Below, in pieces: positions 24,743-38,200 of a stretch of DNA of 64,000 nt. The stretch comes from Druceiella hillmani (lineage: Eukaryota > Arthropoda > Insecta > Lepidoptera > Hepialidae): contig JAYKKI010000007.1 in NCBI GenBank assembly GCA_039881145.1, forward strand, positions 44,950,501 through 45,014,500, read 5' to 3'. The translations under genes and the position numbers were made by a program. The stretch's first letter is position 1. Every line of letters starts with the position of its first letter. Under the pieces are notes generated by a model. It was not told where the DNA came from. It worked only from the letters and a program-made list of their open reading frames with translations, and made no database searches.

Positions 24743-25006
24743 TTAATTAGTATTTGAACGTTGGTTAGGTTGCGGCCTTTGAATATTGCCAGGGGAATGC
24801 GTTGAGTTATTACGTTCGTGTCTGTTGAAGAAGGTCGGAGATGTGCCGGTTAATTCGGAGAATATCAAAGGCTTTGAATAGCACCGATTGTTTTGTAAAG
24901 AATCATTATGGAAACGGAAGTCGTTTTGAGTCGTAAGACCGCTTTTAATGATTTCAATTTGAATGAATAGTAGTATCAAATTTAAGATAATTTTCGTAAA
25001 GCGCAT
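24743..25006 (-). CDS. Candidate small secreted peptide, 87 residues, unrecognised
   Basis: I do not recognise this protein. The first ATG is at 25006-25004, giving 87 residues. The frame stays open for two codons upstream, but these are GTG and GTA. Residues 1-24 read as a signal peptide, with a basic start (MRFTK) and a long hydrophobic core (IILNLILLFI) before KSG. The rest is hydrophilic, with one Cys near residue 44 and an Asn/Pro/Gln-rich basic C-terminus (QRPQPNQRSNTN). Composition is visibly richer in G+C than the flanks, and an AATAAA lies 41 nt past the stop. These points favour a real single-exon gene or last exon. Against it are the short length, the poor start context and the lack of family similarity. 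Confidence 0.4.
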   Translation of the reverse strand: MRFTKIILNLILLFIQIEIIKSGLTTQNDFRFHNDSLQNNRCYSKPLIFSELTGTSPTFFNRHERNNSTHSPGNIQRPQPNQRSNTN

Positions 25007-25019
25007 TACCACGTGGATT

Positions 25020-27390
25020 AGTATTTTAATTTATTGTTTATTTGCATGTTCAAAGCTGTTGTTTAATCAATGTTGAATTTTTTTCAAATTTAATATAGGA
25101 TTAATCTTTATTATCAAAGACCGTTTTTTTAATATGTTGTATATTATTCATAAAGGTAGATGAGTGCATGAAACTGAGTGCAGTTGAAGCGTGTTTTTGT
25201 AAAGAAATATGTTTTCTCTTTTCGAAATAGCAATTTTGGCAGTTTTTTTCAAAAATTATTGAAAATGTTCATATACGTTCCCAAACTGTTTTCCTTACTT
25301 TGATATATAAAATCACCTATATATATCATGGACATGTTTTTGTTACAATTTGTATAAGTGTAATCCTTAATCTTTCGATAATTTATAAGTTCCGTTTTAT
25401 TTAATAGTGACATAATAAAAAAACTGTATTACCATCTTGTGACCTGTATAAATCATAGAAATGTTCTTTATTATACTTGTGTATAGAAAAAAATAATATT
25501 ATTTTTAGGGTATCAAACGAAATGCGGTGATTAGATGTTTCCAGAAAGTGATTTTGTTCATGTCACCTTTGAAACGTTTGTTTTAATTTGAAATTAATTG
25601 GAGGATTATTTTAGATTTTACACTTTTTATTATGCAAGTATCGATATATGATGCTAAGTATATGCTATCCACACTCCAACTTAACCAACTGCAGCTACAG
25701 CTGGCTGGTCTTTGAAGATGTCTCTGACCACGTTATGACATCGCTATTTATCCAACCTTAGTGATAAATGTTGGTCTTACTTATATATTTCATAAAAGTG
25801 GCCAAAGCATTTTAAAGCTCAACATTTTGGACTTTTAGACAAACTCATATTCTTAAATTCTCCAATTTTTCTCCTCATTTACATAAACTTTCAAATGGGG
25901 AAGTGAAAAACAGAAATTATTTATTTTTTATTGCTGCCAAAACTTAGCAACAATAAAAATAAATGACACCAAGTCACGTCGATGTCTGACATTGAGATTG
26001 AATTTCATCAAGGTGTTAGATATTTTAAGAGAAAATTAAGGGTTTATTAAAAAGTGAATTTAAGAACACATAGTTAATTGTTATATTTAATGTGATTTAT
26101 TTAAAATTGCATTTGTTCTTTGACATAATTGTAAAAAAATTATTAAAAACTCTTAAAATCGTTACGCCATCATCCACCTCATTCCCTCCCTACCTCCCAA
26201 CCTTATAAAAATATGTCAAAAATCGAAAATGTCGGTATGTAGATGCTGAACAAATCCGTATTAATAAAAAATTATACTAGGGTATCGAATTACTGGGATT
26301 ACTTTTATTTTTATATAAAATTTAATTCAAATAAATAACAAATGTGAGAATCTTTTTTTACATGATTGTATTATTTATCAACTGTTAGCGTAACAGTTAA
26401 CATAATACGATTTGTACGTAAACACACTACGTTATTGAACTCTTATTGCACCGGATTAAATTTGCGCTTGACCGATTTTTTATTTACTTAAACCAAATCC
26501 TAATCAAATTAATAAATCTGACTAATTAATTCGTAGTTAATTCCAAAGCAATAATAATAATCATTAAATTAAAATAGAGCAACAGATCTTGAACGACCGA
26601 AAAATGCACGTTCCTGGGTGTGACAGTTAAATAGAAGAAAATGTTCGAATTCATACCAACCAATTGAGAGTAGCTAGCCTTCACAGAGTAAAAGAAAGCC
26701 TTAAAATGTTGGTTCGCAGTTGAAATGCTTAATGTAACAAACACACGAAAACGATAAGAGTAATTAATCCCCACACAAAGTAAAATAATTAAGTAATTTT
26801 TTTTTAATTTTCTTTATAATATTTTGTTTTGAATTTTCTTTATAATATTTTTTTTTAATTTTAATTAAAAGGAAATAAAATTACTACATTTATTTAAAAT
26901 TGACTCCTAAGTTGAACATTTTACGGTTCGGAACAGTGATTTTATACAGCTAACGTCGGTATAGTACCTAAAATGCCTAACAACTAACTTAAGAACCTTA
27001 AACGACCTTTGGGAAATATTATTATTCATCGAGTGTAAGCCGGCTCTCTATGAGTAGGTGAAGATCACACAGTAAAGTTATCATAATCTCGGTAAGGTAA
27101 GGATTGAACCATAAATCTCAGGGCAAGGATTGAACCAAATAATAAGAGAGTTCGTGTGGGAATATAGCATCATCATATATTTACAGGTATTAAAAGGCAA
27201 TTTATTTCTGAGATACCATTGGTACATTATTAGAAGATAGCGGGTAGTAAATTAAAACTAAATAAAAGAAATATACGTAAACCAAAATTACGTAAAAATG
27301 AATAAATATCGTAAAATTTTGTTTCTCAATAGAAATAATTAAGTAAAAAAGAGAATCTAGTGCGCGTAGTAGAATTGTTAACCTCATAAT
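25020..27390. other. Intergenic AT-rich stretch
   Basis: No gene was recognised. The minus-strand 82-codon frame at 26526-26774 and the 61-codon frame at 27202-27387 have no recognisable features. Confidence 0.4.
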
Positions 27391-27394
27391 GGAC

Positions 27395-27640
27395 CATTTT
27401 ACTGCAGAAATAGAGAACGAACCACCTTGCGATCTACTTTATGCGGACAATATCAGAAATAATCCCGATGATCTGGAATAATCTGAAAAATGATGAAATT
27501 CCATATTGATGAAAATTAGCATAAGAAAGTGCACATACATGCAGAGCACGGCTAAGCTACAGAACCACCAGTTGAAGGAAATATACTATTTCACGTACTT
27601 AGAGCCTGTCGTCGCCAACATTGCAGAAAGAATTTTAAAT
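27395..27640 (+). pseudogene. LINE reverse transcriptase fragment (palm motif)
   Basis: The plus strand encodes CDLLYADNI at about 27430-27456, a one-residue variant of the Y-x-DD catalytic box of reverse transcriptase. About 45 codons later comes a block like KLQNHQLK-x(4)-FTYLE, matching the 'F-x-YLG' motif that follows the palm in RTE-like LINEs. Stops and frame changes separate the two. The second catalytic Asp is Asn, so the copy would be inactive even if open. Only about 80 codons are recognisable. Confidence 0.55.
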
Positions 27641-27659
27641 TAATGATTTACTACTAACT

Positions 27660-30600
27660 TTAATGCTAGGACATTTCTTGGTGCCAAATTTTATGATTCT
27701 AGGTCAATGGGAAGTATTTATTGATTTTGATGTGTCAATTTAAAAATACATAATATTTGTAATGCAGTATATTTTATTGCATTCAGAAAGCTAATTTTTT
27801 AAAGACTATGAGGATATAAACCTTAATTTTATATTAATTTTCACCTGACACCTTCAGTCGTTTCAGACAAAAATGATTTTGGCAAACAACAAAAATGATC
27901 ATGTAAAGTCCTCTTTTTTATTTATAATAAATTAAAATGACTTGTAACTTTAATTATGCATATTCTATGATGAAAACTAGTATATGTCTCTTCGTTTCAA
28001 GTTCGAACAGTGAACTCTTCGTGTAAGGACGACGACCCAGCAAATATATAGATTTTCGAGAACATATTATTGCAGTTGTCATTGTGTCTTATTTACATAA
28101 CGTACCTGAACATTGACATTGAGGCAAGCACTAAGGTAAAAGTTGGTGAAAGAACAGGTCATTCTCCTGAACACATAAAACCGTAACTGGCTCGCAATGT
28201 CAGCATAATCGTATCGATAAATTTATTTTCCGATGCCGTAGAACAAAGAACAATGTACAGTTATACACTGAAAGACTTCATGTGGTTATGTGTGCAGCTG
28301 TTTTTCAGACAAGAATGTATTTTGTGTTAGTTATAATTTAAAATATATTATTATTTTATGCAAGTTTGAAAAATCCAGAAAGATCAATTGAATACGTTTT
28401 TAAAGAGAAAACATAAGAAAATAACACAGAAGGTTATATTAGCAAATGAGATTACTAATAGTACTGTTTTATTTGAGAAATAGAAAATATTAAAACTGTA
28501 TAATTTTTCCGTTTATTGAGGCAGATGAGGAGATAGGAGGAAAAATATTAAAATCAAAGTCAAACAATTTATTTCAAAGAAATCAAATGAGGCATATTTT
28601 CTTCAAGTGTAATTAAATAATTTTCCGAACTATTTGTTATATTTCTCTTTGTCAACAGCCTTTTGCTATTGACAAAGAGAAACATAACGGACATAAATGC
28701 TTTTGGTTTTCACAAAAATATCGTTATCGACAAAGGTTTAAGTTCAATGAAATTTTAACAGTGTTTAAGGAAGAGGAAATATTTTGATAGGTTTAAGAAT
28801 TTCAATTAATTAAAATGTCTGTAATATTTATGCATAATTTTCCCTCTATTAAGTAGTCTAAAATTTTTGAAGATGTCTTTGTCCTTTAAGTTTTACTTAC
28901 AATTGTAATCGGATCTTTCAGGAATGTTCCTTTGCCATGCTATATTTGTAAAAAGAGATGAAGCCCACTGAAGACTTCATTATCATCGAAGATGAAGCAT
29001 CGTTCAACGCTATATTTAGCTGCAAATCGATATTAATTGTAAAACTCTATTTCGTGATCTCATTCTGTTCAAGCCAAATCGTTCTCAAGTCTCGAGAGAG
29101 TATTATGTAGCAGTTATGTTTTTAGAATAATTTAGCTGAAATCACACAGATAAGTAAATTAATTTTGACAAATGAAGTGTCAATAAATTTGTCTTAATCA
29201 TAAGAAAGGCGTCGAAAAAAATGTGAAACTAAATTGGTAGCCATAAAATTAAATGTAACACAATCGAAAAAGTATTATCTTTCAAAGCACATCGATGAGA
29301 AAAACTGAAATGAAAATTTCCAAAAGCTTCCAAATAGCAATGCAGTTAGAATTACAACTTACAGGAAGTTATACAAGATGAAAAAATCGATATGTACTTA
29401 ATCGTGGTAACTTCTTTAAACTGTATTAATAAGAATACAAAGGCGGATAAAATTGTTTTATTGTTTCGAATTTTCCTATATGTTTAGTATCAGGACAAAG
29501 ATACCAAACTAGTTGGAAATAGATTAGTTATAGTTAACAAAATCTAACTATTTTGAATTTCAATACCAACTTAAGTTGATAACGTTACATTTTCAAGCCG
29601 TGTGGTTAACCAGTTTTAATTAGTTTAACAATGCTGTTACCTAGTAGAAACATCGGTGAATCCAAACACAGTTTACCTGTTCTACTAGGAGTTCATGTAC
29701 TCAAGTTTAAATTTTGAACTTATATTCTGGAAAACATTTAATGGTTTGACGAACGTGTTTTGTTATGCCGAAACCTTGAGTACGTTATTTGTTTTACCGC
29801 TTAACTTTGACTCCATTATACACCTACTGTTGCTCACAGGGATTTATTACTAGGATTTTTCAAAAATGGGTATATATTTTGAAAGCATTTTTAATAATAA
29901 TGGAGACCACACGTAAAAAAAGAACTTTTGTTTACGTATTTGCCAGTATCAGTGCAATATTTTAGAATTAAATTAGAATTTCAGAAAATAGTAACGTCAT
30001 TTAATGTGAAGAGGTTATCTCGTCAGTAAATATGGAATTCGATTTTTGAAAAGTTAAATACTATGTTATTTTTATGATTTATTAAAATGCTTTTATACCG
30101 CACATTGCACCTTATATAGTTATTATAAACAATTTTGATTGATTACAATATGTATGATGACAATTGTCTACATGGAAATTGTTAACAAATGTTCCGGAAA
30201 CACTTTATGACGCAATTATGTTACTACAATAAGACTTATATTTTCTTATTGGTCATTTGTTGGTAAAAAGTTTTATTATCTACGTTTTCTTTGAGGACTT
30301 ATTCTTAGATCTTCTTTGAAAACATAGCGTCTGAAATAACTATTTTTAACAAATTACTTTTCTTTTTAACAGAAATATTACGACAAATTTAATTACAAGG
30401 TCAACAAACTTGTTATTATATACAAACTTGTTATAATATACCTATTATGTAATGTTATACTTACAACATAACATAAAGAGGTAAACTTATTACATCAATA
30501 TATATTCCTGCTTGTTTGTTATTTGTTTAGATATTTATTTATATATTGTTTGTGTTTTAAATGTGTTTTTATCGGCTATAAAAGAATTATAATAATACTA

Positions 30601-31630
30601 AAGAGTTAACAAATATATTTTGAATGTACGAGTCTGACACGAGAATCACGGGTTTCGTACCTCGTTTGAAGCGAAATTACATATCATTAGCCATCAGTAA
30701 TATGGAGTTCCTAGCAAAATAAATCTGTAATAACATCTGATATAATTAAGGTGGGGGACATATATATAATCATGAATATCTCTAAAACCTGTGTGTAGTC
30801 TTCTAAAAACTCAATATTTTGACAACTTTAGGTTAAGTAGTTTGAAAAATAGGTGATGGAATATATTTATTGCATATTTTTCAGTGCATCTTTGAAGATA
30901 TTGGTACTTCCTAAAATTACCATCCAAATATTTTTGAGTATTAGCAATTAAGATATGTTGAATTTAATAAGCTTTATTTATATGCCAACTTTCAAATTTC
31001 TATGTCAAGCAGTTTCTGAGAAAAACCACTATGACGGACGGACAGACGGAACTCTTAAAAAACTATTTAAAAAAGTCGTGTTCATTGAAGCATTATAATG
31101 CCTAATAAACTAAGATTTTTATCAATAGGTTCACTTAACTCAAAAATCTAAAAGCGCCTAACATACAAAGTTAACTGTAACCTCAAGAGGTAAAAAATCA
31201 TGTTTACTTTTAAGTTTAATTCGTGTGATTATTAGTCTTATTCACAAGCAAGTTCAGTAAGCTATAAAATCTATAAATAAATAATATAATAAATTAAAAC
31301 TAATATTTCAGTGATAAAATTTAAGGTAAAATTAAAATTTTTAAGAAATCTTATGACTTCCGCTGTCTTTCAAAAAATAATGTAAAATACTCGATTTGAA
31401 AGAGGGTTCAGAAATTTCCGTGGCTAACTTTGTTTTTAATTTTTTAATAAATCATTTTTAAAATATGTTTTACAGTGATTACATCCACGTTAATTTCGTT
31501 ACTCGTATTGTCAATCGTTTACTCAGTTACCATTAGTTGAATGATCATCTTAAAATTTAGGAAAAGTAAATTTACTATATTATAAGTAATATGCGCTCTA
31601 AAAGCGCAGAATTATTTTAGCAACGTAACA
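27660..31630. other. Intergenic AT-rich stretch
   Basis: No gene was recognised. Holds a 20-bp-arm hairpin at 28636-28688. A dispersed-repeat scrap lies at 30985-31060 (tttctgagaaaaaccact, then gacggacggacagacgg). Confidence 0.4.
28636..28688. repeat. Hairpin, 20-bp arms
   Basis: The arms 28636-28655 and 28669-28688 pair with one mismatch around a 13-bp loop (cagccttttgcta). The stem is too short for a usual insect pre-miRNA. Confidence 0.85.
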
Positions 31631-31835
31631 GCAACAATTGACTAAGGATCGCATTTTTTCAGATAAACTGAAATGTAAGCTTAAATGTGAGCTTAAATGG
31701 AAGAAGAAACATTTTCCAAGAAGTCATAAGAAGACTTTTTCAGAAAATTCAAAATTTAATAAAACATTATACTTAAAAATTTGTTGCATATTTTTGCAAC
31801 CTGAGATTGGGATGGACAACAAGCTGGATTTGAAT

Positions 31836-32335
31836 GAAATTTATGACAGACTGATGGAAGAGTATGGTTAAGTCATCTCTTAACCATTTATTAAATAGGG
31901 TAATAAAATATACTGAATATAGCAGAGAAATAAAAGTCAGTATATTCATGAAATTACATCAAATATATTCTATTATCTTCCGGAGAAGTATATTCTATTA
32001 TCGACCGAATCTTAGGTACAAAGAGGTTAAATTTCTTAATTAAGGACCGTAAGTAATCTATATGAAATACATATTACAATAAGGAGGGAATTTATTGCTA
32101 AACTGTTAAGAAAAAAAATTAAATTTATGACCGATTGATGGAAGAGTATAGTTAAGACGTCTCTTCACCAATCATTAAATAAGGAAATAGAATATACTGA
32201 TTATTAGCAAAAAAAATAGAAGACCTTCTGAAATAGAATATATTCTGTTATCGTCCCTGAGACTAAGTTTCTTAATTAAACTCCGTAAAAAATATGTAAG
32301 AAAATAACAATAAGAAGTGGATTTCGTTGCAATCT
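31836..32335. repeat. ~288-bp tandem duplication
   Basis: The segment beginning gaaatttatgacagactgatg at 31836 recurs from about 32124 (aaatttatgaccgattgatg). It continues through aagtcatctctta/aagacgtctcttc, aaatatactgaatat/gaatatactgattat and tttcttaattaa to the gtaagaaaataacaataag region. Both copies keep the same short reading IYDRLMEEY followed by a residue and a stop. Confidence 0.8.
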
Positions 32336-32380
32336 ATTTCTAATGTGTTACGTCATAACATTAACAGACACATTTATCAA

Positions 32381-32598
32381 CAATTAAATGAAACTACGTG
32401 ATGTAGTATTATTTCTACTTTCTTGAGGTGGGCTATTAGCAAAGATCTTTGCTAATAGCCCACCTGAAGATGTTGTAAGACAATGAAACCTAGGTCGTGG
32501 TAAAGAACTTAAAGAAAGTAGAAATAACACTGCATCACGTAGTTTCATTTAATTATGAATAATGAATTTCTATAAAATTAACGCCAAATATATTCAAT
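32381..32598 (+). mobile_element. Foldback element, copy B
   Basis: The left arm begins caattaaatgaaactacgtg at 32381. It has lost about 45 bp (the acgacctaggtttcgttg region), going straight from tttctactttctt to gaggtgggctattagc. The right arm is complete, meeting the left at a perfect centre (gcaaagatctttgc near 32440-32453). The tail ends ccaaatatattcaat at about 32598. The orientation is the same as copy A. Confidence 0.85.
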
Positions 32599-32649
32599 AA
32601 TTCAAGACATATTTATATTCAATTTCAAAATCTTAGTGGAAATTTGACA

Positions 32650-33000
32650 GACGCTTCTATCCATCATCGTCATCATAAACTGGCCTGGCTCTGCCCACTA
32701 CTGAACATAGGCCCTTCTGAATATGCGTATCATTGGAGGGAAACCCGGCCCGGCAGGCAGCTTGGCATTCGCAGTGAGCACCTTCTCGCATCAGTGGCAT
32801 TACTGTCCGTCACTGGTCTCTAGCATTTTAGCTACGAGATGTATGTAACATCACACCAGCCCCACTCGACGAGCGGCCAAGAATCAAACCTGGGACCCCG
32901 CAACGCGCCGCGCCAAAGGCCCGTAACCAATCAAAATAACACATCATGGCAGTGCGAAAAGGCGACCACCGACCTTTGCTACCGTCCGGGCCTAACGTAC
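32650..33000 (-). mobile_element. SINE-like GC-rich interspersed repeat
   Basis: The block is far richer in G+C than its surroundings. Read on the minus strand it has a Pol III B-box-like word (ggtttgattct near 32885) preceded by a GC-rich head that may contain an A box. It ends in a gggcctatgttcagtagtgg region with a tgatgatgacgatgatgg tail near 32660. That end resembles the 'ccactgctggacataggcc' tails shared by insect RTE LINEs and their SINEs. It is probably tRNA-derived, but head identity and exact ends are not fixed. Confidence 0.5.
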
Positions 33001-33009
33001 TTATACTGT

Positions 33010-34650
33010 ACTTAACGTTAACTTCACCAATTTTAATTAAAAAATCGGTACATAAATTGACAGTGTTTTCAATAACATGCGAATCGTCAATTTTATTGTT
33101 ATTTTAAATTATTACGCTGCAGAACAATTAATAAATCGTCAGTACACCAAAAAGTGTACAATCCATAAGTTAACTAAAACAATACGTATTTTTGAATTAA
33201 TTTATAATATTATTGCTAAGATTACTATATATTCTGAATTCTATACTTAACCAAACTGTATTTTATGCTAAAATTTATTTTAAATAAATACCTGTACATT
33301 AAGATAGACGAGTTTGCTCGCTAACCCGATTAAACATAAGTGGAAGATTAATTAAAGATCATTAAAAATCAACACTCCTATGCAGATGATCTACAAATTT
33401 AAATACGCACTGATTTTAATAATATTGATATTGCAATTAACTACCGAAATTTAGATCCAATTCTAATCGATAAATTATCTCAAAAATGGGTCTATTAGCC
33501 AATCCAATAAACTAGAGACTTTACTGACTTTGTTATCGGTAGCGAAGTATTTATTTCTAAAATCAACTAACAACTGCCGTTAAGGCAGCTTTCGCTAAAC
33601 AATTATCTTACTCACAATCTAAATGATTATTGATTAATCAAAATGTTAGTTCGCAGTCCCAGGTAAACGATGTCTCTTATCGATTACGAACAGGATGCAC
33701 TATTGAACAATTTACAAATGTCTCTTTCCCTTTAAAACTAAATTCCACTCATATATATTTCTTATTAACTTTGCGTGACTATGGAGACGTATTCTATCCA
33801 GATCTTAGTTACCATTTACTTAATAAACTATAGACTTCCAAATATTTGTGTCCATTACGTATTTAACTTCAAAAAATATTTATGAGTTTTTATTACGGCT
33901 CAGTGATGTACAAAGTTTTTATCATGGCCCAGTGAGGTAAAAATGGTACGAAGTAGTGATTTTAAACTATTCACAAAGATCTTCTTCCCTCTGTATCAGA
34001 TTTACGGAGTTATCTGCCCCGTCGGCCGGGGTCTAAGTTCAGAAAACCTACTTCTTAAACACACTTCAAAAACCTACTTCTTAAATTATTCCTAAACATT
34101 GTTTATGCTCATTATGGCATTTATTTCAGAAAAAATAATTCTCGGGAGAAAAGGAACGATTGGGCTGAAATTCCTCATCGCCACAGGGGCTCCTCGTAGA
34201 ACTGTGAAATTTTTATTATGGTTTTTTTTCATTAATTTTAAAATTTTAAAAATATAATAGTAAGAGATTTAAACAATTTAATATGATTTTTTTTTCTTAA
34301 ACTGACTGGGAAAACTTTATTTCCTTGTTGATGATTTTGAGTGAAAGTTTTTATTTTTGCACGGAAAGGATTGCAAAAAAAAATTACCTTGAAACGAAAT
34401 TTTCGCAATAGAAACGTTAAAGATATGTTTTAAGATGAGTGTGAAGATATTTTTATTAGAAGTTTTTTTAATGGAATGAAGGTAGAAAATTTTACTCTAC
34501 ATTTCTCGGCCCCGTGAGTAGGCATAGATTTTAATGATTCCATTATATTATATACGGAACATAACTTAAATTTACGAAATATATAGATAATGTGAATAAT
34601 AATAACGGAAACATTATATATTTCTACAAATATCACATTTCATATTTACA
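33010..34650. other. Intergenic AT-rich stretch
   Basis: No gene was recognised. A local 31-bp duplication (gtttttat(t/c)a(c/t)ggc(t/c)cagtga) lies at 33887-33945. Confidence 0.4.
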
Positions 34651-34661
34651 CAAAGTACATT

Positions 34662-35025
34662 GACCTTGAATGAACGTCATATTTAATCTATATTAAATTT
34701 CACTGTAATAGTCACTGAGATTTATTCGAAGACAAACTCAAAGTTATTTGTCAATACTCGTATACACCTTGCGCTATAGTGTCTACCACATAAAAGATTA
34801 CACTTTCAATTTACATTTACTAATATATATAAAGCGCATCTAATAGCTATCTAAAAAGCACCTTGAGCTGCAGTGACTATACCACACGTCGACCTTGAAT
34901 TAACGTCATATTTAATATATTTTAAATTTCACTGTAATAGTAATTGAGGTGTATTCGAAGCAAACTCATATTTTCTGTCAATACGCTCTCAATTTACATT
35001 TACCAGTATCTATAAAGAGAATTGA
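34662..35025. repeat. ~229-bp direct duplication next to the satellite
   Basis: The word gaccttgaat(g/t)aacgtcatatttaat occurs at 34662 and 34891. The similarity continues through atttcactgtaatagt and tattcgaag to a (c)tttcaatttacattta region. The second copy is internally shortened. The duplication ends about 200 bp before the 180-bp array. Confidence 0.75.
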
Positions 35026-35235
35026 AATGAATTAATTAAGTTTATAAGACGTCTCCCTGATCTGAAATGCTGTTCCCATAATATTAATATTTTCCTTCTT
35101 CAATACTACAAAGATTTAAATACAGTTGTTATTACAACGTTTAGTAAAGTTAGAAAGAAGAAACAATCAAACAGGTATCAGCCTTTTTAATTCTAAATAT
35201 AAATTTTAATAATAGTTAAGTAAAATGACAATTGA

Positions 35236-38200
35236 ACCAAACCATGGGAATAGGTGCGACTTTATTGATTAATATTAATACTTTGCAATAATTTAGGATA
35301 TTTTTTATTATTATTTTACACAAATATTTCATTGTTTACAATTACTTTCGATATAGCTATTATTCTTTTCTGTATAAAATAACATACGGTAGTGCTCCGA
35401 CAAGGTATCTAAAGACCAAACCATGGGAATGTGTGCGACTTTATTGATTCATTTTAATACTTTGTAATTATTTAGGGTTTCTTTTTATTATTATTTTACA
35501 CAAATATTTCATTGTTTACAATTACTTTCGATATATCTATTATTCTTTTCTGTATAAAATAACATACGGCAGTGCTCCGACAAGTTATCTAAAGGCCAAA
35601 CGATGGGAATATGTGCGACTTTATTGATTCATTTTAATACTTTGCAATGATTTAGGGCTTCTTTTTATTATTATTTTACACAAATATTTTATTGTTTACA
35701 ATTACTTTCTATATACCTATTATTCTTTCCTGTATAAAATAACGTATGGCAGTGCTCCGACAAGTTATCTACACACCAAACCATGGGAATATGTCCGACT
35801 TTATCGATTCATTTTAATACCTTGCAATTATTTAGAGCTTCTTTTTATTATTATTTTATACAAATATTTCATTGTTTATAATTACTTTCGATATAGCTAT
35901 TATTCTTTTCTGTACAAAATAACATACGGCAGTGCTCCGACAAGTTACCTAAAGACCAAACCATGGGAATGTGTGCGACTTTATTGATTCATTTTAATAC
36001 CTTGCAATGATTTAGGGCTTCGTTTTATTATTATTTTACACAAATATTTCATTGTTTACAATTACTTTCGATATAGCTATTATTCTTTTCTGTACAAAAT
36101 AACATACGGCAGTGCTCCGACAAGTTACCTAAAGACCAAACCATGGGAATGTGTGCGACTTTATTGATTCATTTTAATACCTTGCAATGATTTAGGGCTT
36201 CGTTTTATTATTATTTTACACAAATATTTCATTGTTTACAATTACTTTCGATATAGCTATTATTCTTTTCTGTACAAAATAACATACGGCAGTGCTCCGA
36301 CAAGTTACCTAAAGACCCAACCATGGGAATGTGTGCGACTTTATTGATTCATTTTAATACCTTGCAATGATTTAGGGCTTCGTTTTATTATTATTTTACA
36401 CAAATATTTCATTGTTTACAATTACTTTGGATATAGCTATTATTCTTTTCTGTATAAAATAACATACGGCAGTGCTCCGACAAGGTATCTAAAGACCAAA
36501 CCATGGGAATATGTCCGACTTTATCGATTCATTTTAATACTTTGCAATTATTTAGAGCTTCTTTTTATTATTATTTTATACAAATATTTCATTGTTTATA
36601 ATTACTTTCGATATAGCTATTATTCTTTTCTGTACAAAATAACATACGGCAGTGCTCCGACAAGTTACCTAAAGACCAAACCATGGGAATGTGTGCGACT
36701 TTATTGATTCATTTTAATACCTTGCAATGATTTAGGGCTTCGTTTTATTATTATTTTACACAAATATTTCATTGTTTACAATTACTTTCGATATAGCTAT
36801 TATTCTTTTCTGTACAAAATAACATACGGCAGTGCTCCGACAAGTTACCTAAAGACCAAACCATGGGAATGTGTGCGAATTTATTGATTCATTTTAATAC
36901 CTTGCAATGATTTAGGGCTTCGTTTTATTATTATTTTACACAAATATTTCATTGTTTACAATTACTTTCGATATAGCTATTATTCTTTTCTGTACAAAAT
37001 AACATACGGCAGTGCTCCGACAAGTTACCTAAAGACCCAACCATGGGAATGTGTGCGACTTTATTGATTCATTTTAGTACCTTGCAATGATTTAGGGCTT
37101 CGTTTTATTATTATTTTACACAAATATTTCATTGTTTACAATTACTTTCGATATAGCTATTATTCTTTTCTGTACAAAATAACATACGGCAGTGCTCCGA
37201 CAAGTTACCTAAAGACCAAACCATGGGAATGTGTGCGACTTTATTAATTCATTTTAATACCTTGCAATGATTTAAGGCTTCGTTTTATTATTATTTTACA
37301 CAAATATTTCATTGTTTACAATTACTTTCGATATAGCTATTATTCTTTTCTGTACAAAATAACATACGGCAGTGCTCCGACAAGTTACCTAAAGACCAAA
37401 CCATGTGAATGTGTGCGACTTTATTGATTCATTTTAATACCTTGCAATGATTTAGGGCTTCGTTTTATTATTATTTTACACAAATATTTCATTGTTTACA
37501 ATTACTTTCGATATAGCTATTATTCTTTTCTGTACAAAATAACATACGGCAGTGCTCCGACAAGTTACCTAAAGACCAAACCATGGGAATGTGTGCGACT
37601 TTATTGATTCATTTTAATACCTTGCAATGATTTAGGGCTTCGTTTTATTATTATTTTACACAAATATTTCATTGTTTACAATTACTTTCGATATAGCTAT
37701 TATTCTTTTCTGTACAAAATAACATACGGCAGTGCTCCGACAAGTTACCTAAAGACCCAACCATGGGAATGTGTGCGACTTTATTGATTCATTTTAATAC
37801 CTTGCAATGATTTAGGGCTTCGTTTTATTATTATTTTACACAAATATTTCATTGTTTACAATTACTTTCGATATAGCTATTATTCTTTTCTGTACAAAAT
37901 AACATATGGCAGTGCTCCGACAAGTTACCTAAAGACCAAACCATGGGAATGTGTGCGACTTTATTGATTCATTTTAATACCTTGCAATGATTTAAGGCTT
38001 CGTTTTATTATTATTTTACACAAATATTTCATTGTTTACAATTACTTTCGATATAGCTATTATTCTTTTCTGTACAAAATAACATACGGCAGTGCTCCGA
38101 CAAGTTACTTAAAGACCAAACCATGTGAATGTGTGTGACTTTATTGATTCATTTTAATACCTTGCAATGATTTAGGGCTTCGTTTTATTATTATTTTACA

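Noticed and set aside
28636..28688. Possible pre-miRNA hairpin
   Set aside because: The 20-bp stem and 53-nt total length are shorter than a usual animal precursor, and nothing else supports it.
30640..30670. B-box-like cgggtttcgtacctcg
   Set aside because: It has an extra base in the loop word and no A box at the right distance. A SINE scrap is possible but cannot be supported.
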